Origin: an uncultured Collinsella sp. | Lineage (GTDB): Bacteria; Actinomycetota; Coriobacteriia; Coriobacteriales; Coriobacteriaceae | Assembly (NCBI GenBank): GCA_937958315.1 | Contig: CALFGH010000092.1 | Coordinates: forward strand, 1-7,880 | DNA: 7,880 nt | Reading direction: 5' to 3' | Shown here: positions 5,525 through 7,880 of the stretch, piece after piece | Layout: each line of letters starts with the position of its first letter | Numbering within the stretch: the stretch's first letter is position 1 | Made by a program: the position numbers and the translations under genes | The notes under the pieces: generated by a model | What the model saw: only the letters and a program-made list of their open reading frames with translations | Databases searched by the model: none | What the model was told of the DNA's origin: nothing

Positions 5525-7414
5525 TTACGCCTTGGCAGCCTCGGCGTCGGCGGGAGCCTCGGCGGCAGCGGCGCGGCCATACTCGACTTTGCCCATCTCG
5601 GACCACTCGGGCTCCTCGTCGGGCATGGAACCGGCCTCCTTGCCGAAGAACTCCTTGAGGCAGTTGACGGCAACGATGAGGCCCAGGACCATCAGCAGGA
5701 CGGCGAAGACGAGCTGCAGGCCCTTGGTGGCGGCGACGGAAACGGCAGCCGTGGTGGCGGTAGCCGGGATGGTGCCGAAGAAACCGTAGGCCTGGACGGC
5801 GGTCATGCAGCCCATGGCGCTCTGGACCAGCGAAGTGAAGGTGCAGCAGAGCAGGAAGGCGACGGGCACGTAGAGCATCCAACCCTTGCGGCCGGTGCAC
5901 TTGCAGAACACGGCGAGGGTGATCATGGTCATACCGCCGAGCAGCTGGTTAGAAGCACCGAAGAGCGGCCAGATGTTGGCATAGCCACCAAAGGCGAGGG
6001 CGAGGCCAGGAAGCAGAGTAACGACCGTGGCGAACCAGGGGTTGCCGAGGACCTTCATGTAGCCGGCCTTGGACTCGATGGCCAGGGCGTCGTTGGTCTG
6101 GGCAAAGAACTCGGAGAACGAGGTGCGAGCGATGCGGGCGACGGCATCGAGCGAGGTCAGGGCCAGAGCGGAAACGTTCATGGTCATGAAGACGGTTGCG
6201 AGCGTGCCGTCAACGCCGAAGGCCTGCATACCGCGGGAGATGCCAGCTGCGAAGATCTGGAACGGGGTGGAAGCGACGCCGGCGTTAAGGGCGCCGGTAC
6301 CGGCGGTGTTCATGTCGGAGAACATGATGCCGGCGACGATGATGGCAAGGATGCCGACGAAGGACTCGACGATCATGGCGCCGTAACCGACCTTAACGGC
6401 GTCCTGCTCCTTCTCGACCTGCTTAGAAGAGGTGCCGGAAGATACGAGGCTGTGGAAACCGGAGAGAGCACCGCAGGCAACGGAGACAAACAGGACCGGG
6501 AACATCATGCCAGAGGCAGTGGAGAAGCCGGTGAAGACCGGAGCGGTGATGGTGGCCTGACCGTTGACGCCCAGGACGACGATGCCGAGGACAGCGCAGA
6601 CGATCATGACGATCATCATGATGGAAGTGAGGTAGTCACGCGGGGTCTTGAGCATCTGGATGGGCATAGCGCCAGCGAAGACCAGGTAGACCATGACGAC
6701 GGCGAACCACTGGAACTTATCCAGGTAGACCGGGAACTGCATACCGACGGCGAACATGAGAACCATGAGGACCACGCCGGTGACGAACTCGGCAGCGCCG
6801 GTGAGGTTGAACTTCTTCTGGGCCCAACCAAAGGCGATAGCGACGAAGGTGAACAGGATGGAGATGGTACCAGCGCAGCCGGCGGCATAGGACTTGGTGA
6901 AGTCGATGGCACCGGTAGCGGCACCAGAAGCGTCAACGGCCGGGGTGAACATGAACGTCTTGCAGACCATGTCGGTGAAGGCGGCGATGACGATGATGCA
7001 GAACAGCCAGCAGAACAGCAGGAACAGGCGACGACCGGTCTTGCCGATGTACTTCTCGATGAGCTGAGCCAGGGACTTGCCGTTGTTCTTCATCGAGGCG
7101 TACAGGGCGCCAAAGTCGTGGACGGCGCCAAAGAAGATGCCGCCGACGAGGACCCAGAGCACGACGGGCAGCCAGCCAAAGGCCATGGCGACGATCGTAC
7201 CCGTAACAGGGCCAGCACCGCAGATCGAGCTGAACTGGTGCGAGAACGCGGTGAAGGCGGAGACGGGCGAGAAGCTGTTGCCGTCCTTCATGCGCTTGGC
7301 CGGCGTGAGGGCCTCTTTGTCAACGCCCCACTTGTTGGCCAGCCATCGGCCATAGCCCAGATAGCCGCAGGCGAGCACCGCCGCGGCCACAACCATGAGC
7401 AAAACTCCGTTCAT
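5525..7414 (-). CDS. cstA: CstA-family transporter (pyruvate or peptide uptake)
   Basis: The 629-residue polytopic membrane protein belongs to the CstA/BtsT family. Diagnostic segments are PVSAFTAFSHQFSSICGAGP (50-69) followed by VTG, GAVHDFGALYASMKNNGKSL (96-115), and a late NIWPLFGASNQLLGG motif. Many hydrophobic helices are evident, and the protein ends in a soluble tail rich in Glu and Ala. In Escherichia coli, BtsT imports pyruvate and CstA is linked to peptide and pyruvate uptake under carbon limitation. The substrate here cannot be read from sequence. It is somewhat shorter than the roughly 700-residue E. coli proteins, as is common outside Proteobacteria. The start ATG has AGGAGG at 7422-7427 with a 7-nt spacer. 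The gene is followed by a strong terminator and preceded by a long structured leader with a terminator before the start codon. Confidence 0.95.
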   Translation of the reverse strand: MNGVLLMVVAAAVLACGYLGYGRWLANKWGVDKEALTPAKRMKDGNSFSPVSAFTAFSHQFSSICGAGPVTGTIVAMAFGWLPVVLWVLVGGIFFGAVHDFGALYASMKNNGKSLAQLIEKYIGKTGRRLFLLFCWLFCIIVIAAFTDMVCKTFMFTPAVDASGAATGAIDFTKSYAAGCAGTISILFTFVAIAFGWAQKKFNLTGAAEFVTGVVLMVLMFAVGMQFPVYLDKFQWFAVVMVYLVFAGAMPIQMLKTPRDYLTSIMMIVMIVCAVLGIVVLGVNGQATITAPVFTGFSTASGMMFPVLFVSVACGALSGFHSLVSSGTSSKQVEKEQDAVKVGYGAMIVESFVGILAIIVAGIMFSDMNTAGTGALNAGVASTPFQIFAAGISRGMQAFGVDGTLATVFMTMNVSALALTSLDAVARIARTSFSEFFAQTNDALAIESKAGYMKVLGNPWFATVVTLLPGLALAFGGYANIWPLFGASNQLLGGMTMITLAVFCKCTGRKGWMLYVPVAFLLCCTFTSLVQSAMGCMTAVQAYGFFGTIPATATTAAVSVAATKGLQLVFAVLLMVLGLIVAVNCLKEFFGKEAGSMPDEEPEWSEMGKVEYGRAAAAEAPADAEAAKA

Positions 7415-7449
7415 TACATTTCCTCCTCTAAAAAGAACTTCCCAGACAT

Positions 7450-7488
7450 AAAAAATGAGGGCCGTCGGTTGCGCTCGACGGCCCTCAT
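7450..7488 (-). terminator. Intrinsic terminator inside the cstA leader (attenuator)
   Basis: A perfect 13-bp stem pairs 7476-7488 with 7455-7467 (ATGAGGGCCGTCG on the plus strand) around an 8-nt loop. On the minus strand five further T residues follow at 7454-7450. This is a strong terminator ending about 36 nt before the cstA ATG. No minus-strand gene is seen in the nearly 400 bp upstream, and a good promoter lies between. It is therefore most simply an attenuator that stops transcription before cstA. Confidence 0.85.
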
Positions 7489-7637
7489 CTTCATCAGCCG
7501 CCCGTTATCGTACGGGCTAGCTGTATGTGCTAACCCGCATCAGATAATTACTACGCTGATAATGTTTAGCTGATGCGTGAACATGTCTAAGAAATCCTCT
7601 TCAATCATGATGTGAACGATCCGTGCGTGTTCACATC
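7477..7637 (-). promoter_or_regulatory. Structured cstA leader with competing hairpins
   Basis: In minus-strand RNA, the following stems can be drawn (plus coordinates). L1: 7629-7637 with 7609-7617, 9 bp, GATGTGAAC/GTTCACATC. L2: 7570-7577 with 7536-7543, 8 bp, CGCATCAG/CTGATGCG. L3: 7529-7536 with 7514-7521, 8 bp including one G-U. L4: 7512-7517 with 7500-7505, 6 bp. An antiterminator pairs 7497-7502 with 7477-7482. L3 and L4 share 7514-7517 and exclude each other; L4 and the antiterminator share 7500-7502; the antiterminator and terminator share 7477-7482. This chain has the logic of an attenuator. No T-box consensus or known riboswitch core was recognised. Confidence 0.5.
7540..7608 (-). 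CDS. Possible leader peptide rich in Ile and Val
   Basis: A 22-codon frame starts at ATG 7608 and stops at TGA 7540-7542. It begins MIEEDFLD and continues MFTHQLNIISVVII. An inner ATG at 7584 has AGAGGA 10 nt upstream and would give the 14-residue form; the outer ATG has no ribosome site, so I favour the inner start. The run Ile-Ile-Ser-Val-Val-Ile-Ile directly before the stop resembles the control codons of enterobacterial ilv leader peptides. The codons lie within the L2 region, just before L3. The peptide is short, and AT-rich sequence easily yields Ile and Val, so chance cannot be excluded. Confidence 0.4.
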   Translation of the reverse strand: MIEEDFLDMFTHQLNIISVVII

Positions 7638-7655
7638 CCCCAGTGGTTGAAAAGG

Positions 7656-7684
7656 AGTATGAAACTTTAGTTACCTAAAGTCAA
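7656..7684 (-). promoter_or_regulatory. cstA promoter
   Basis: On the minus strand, TTGACT (7679-7684) and CATACT (7656-7661) are separated by exactly 17 nt. They match the -35 and -10 consensus at five and four of six positions. AT-rich runs upstream (7690-7722) could act as an UP element. A start near 7649 gives a leader of about 235 nt before cstA. Confidence 0.6.
7664..7681. promoter_or_regulatory. Operator-like dyad within the cstA promoter
   Basis: ACTTTAG (7664-7670) and CTAAAGT (7675-7681) form a perfect 7-bp dyad with a TTAC spacer. It fills most of the gap between -35 and -10 and overlaps the -35 element. This is the classic position for a repressor site. No regulator gene lies in the window. 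Confidence 0.5.
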
Positions 7685-7825
7685 CGCAAATTTGTAATGA
7701 ATTTTCAACTTTTTTTGAATTTCTCGGTATAAAACGCCACTGACCTCGGACTTTACCGAACGACAGTTTTTGCTTGAGAGATGCTCCTGGGAGCCGCGGG
7801 AGCCGGGCGGCGCATATGAACTTTC
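7685..7825. other. Gene-free region upstream of the cstA promoter
   Basis: No convincing gene is present. The left part is AT-rich, with a TTCAA/TTGAA dyad near 7705-7720. On the plus strand TATAAA (7728-7733) could be a -10 element for a rightward transcript, but the -35 match is weak. The right part is GC-rich, with GCTCC/GGAGC pairing near 7783-7794, and leads into the 55-bp repeat. Confidence 0.4.
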
Positions 7826-7880
7826 CTGCTCTACAGTCCTGCGCAAGACGGAAAGCACATTAAGTGCTTTCCTTTGCGTG
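7826..7880 (+). repeat. 55-bp structured repeat, copy 2 (runs to window edge)
   Basis: This plus-strand unit has the same flanks as copy 1 but its hairpin is GGAAAGCAC-ATTAA-GTGCTTTCC. All eight base differences from copy 1 fall in four paired positions and keep the stem perfect. TTTG follows the hairpin, so it could terminate a transcript. The element may continue past the window. The preceding bases (GCATATGAACTTTC) loosely resemble the inner arm of the 133-bp element around copy 1. Confidence 0.75.

Noticed and set aside
5312..7573. A 753-codon open frame on the plus strand
   Set aside because: It is the antisense shadow of cstA. Its translation is a low-complexity run of Asp, Gly, Glu and His, and it spans the cstA terminator and leader hairpins.
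7415..7650. T-box or known metabolite riboswitch before cstA
   Set aside because: No T-box consensus or other riboswitch core could be found by eye. A leader-peptide attenuator explains the pairings better.
7667..7858. A 63-codon minus-strand frame upstream of cstA
   Set aside because: Its start lies in the hairpin of the 55-bp repeat, it has no ribosome site, and it runs through the cstA promoter.

Overview
This window looks like chromosomal DNA from a GC-rich Gram-positive gut actinobacterium of the class Coriobacteriia, most like Collinsella. That is an inference from base composition, gene types and the style of the intergenic repeats; no database was searched. Every protein gene except the first is on the minus strand.

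Layout from left to right. (1) 30-935 (+): a protein with two peptidoglycan-binding repeats and a C-terminal region that resembles a zinc amidase fold without its metal ligands. (2) 974-1048 (+): tRNA-Gln(UUG) with its own likely promoter and terminator. The last 16 bases of its acceptor/T-arm recur exactly at 1220-1235, bounding a tRNA-derived palindromic segment. (3) 1236-1352: gene-free, with an interrupted hairpin and a GC-rich palindromic motif. (4) 1353-2723 (-): an AAA_14/DUF4143-type ATPase, more AT-rich than its neighbours. Its upstream region holds three perfect 25-bp palindromes in tandem (period 33) and two more hairpins. (5) 2980-3112: a 133-bp element with 32-bp inverted termini and a 55-bp inner repeat. 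A second copy of the inner repeat lies at the right edge of the window; the two copies differ only by four compensated base pairs in a hairpin. (6) 3116-5341 (-): a large protein with an N-terminal winged-helix-like domain, a long charged disordered linker and a C-terminal JetD/DUF2220 Toprim-like domain. No jetA, jetB or jetC is present in the window. (7) 5525-7414 (-): a CstA-family transporter with a clear intrinsic terminator. (8) 7415-7880: the cstA control region. It has a good promoter with a perfect dyad in its spacer, then a leader of about 235 nt. The leader holds a possible short peptide ending in Ile-Ile-Ser-Val-Val-Ile-Ile, mutually exclusive hairpins, and a strong intrinsic terminator only about 40 nt before the cstA start codon.

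The best candidates for something undescribed are: (a) the cstA leader, whose pairings fit classical ribosome-stalling attenuation with branched-chain amino acid control codons; (b) the orphan JetD-like protein; and (c) two structured repeat families, namely the tandem palindromes before the ATPase gene and the covarying 55-bp repeat. The genes do not form one obvious pathway. cstA and the JetD-like gene appear to be separate transcription units, split by a terminator.
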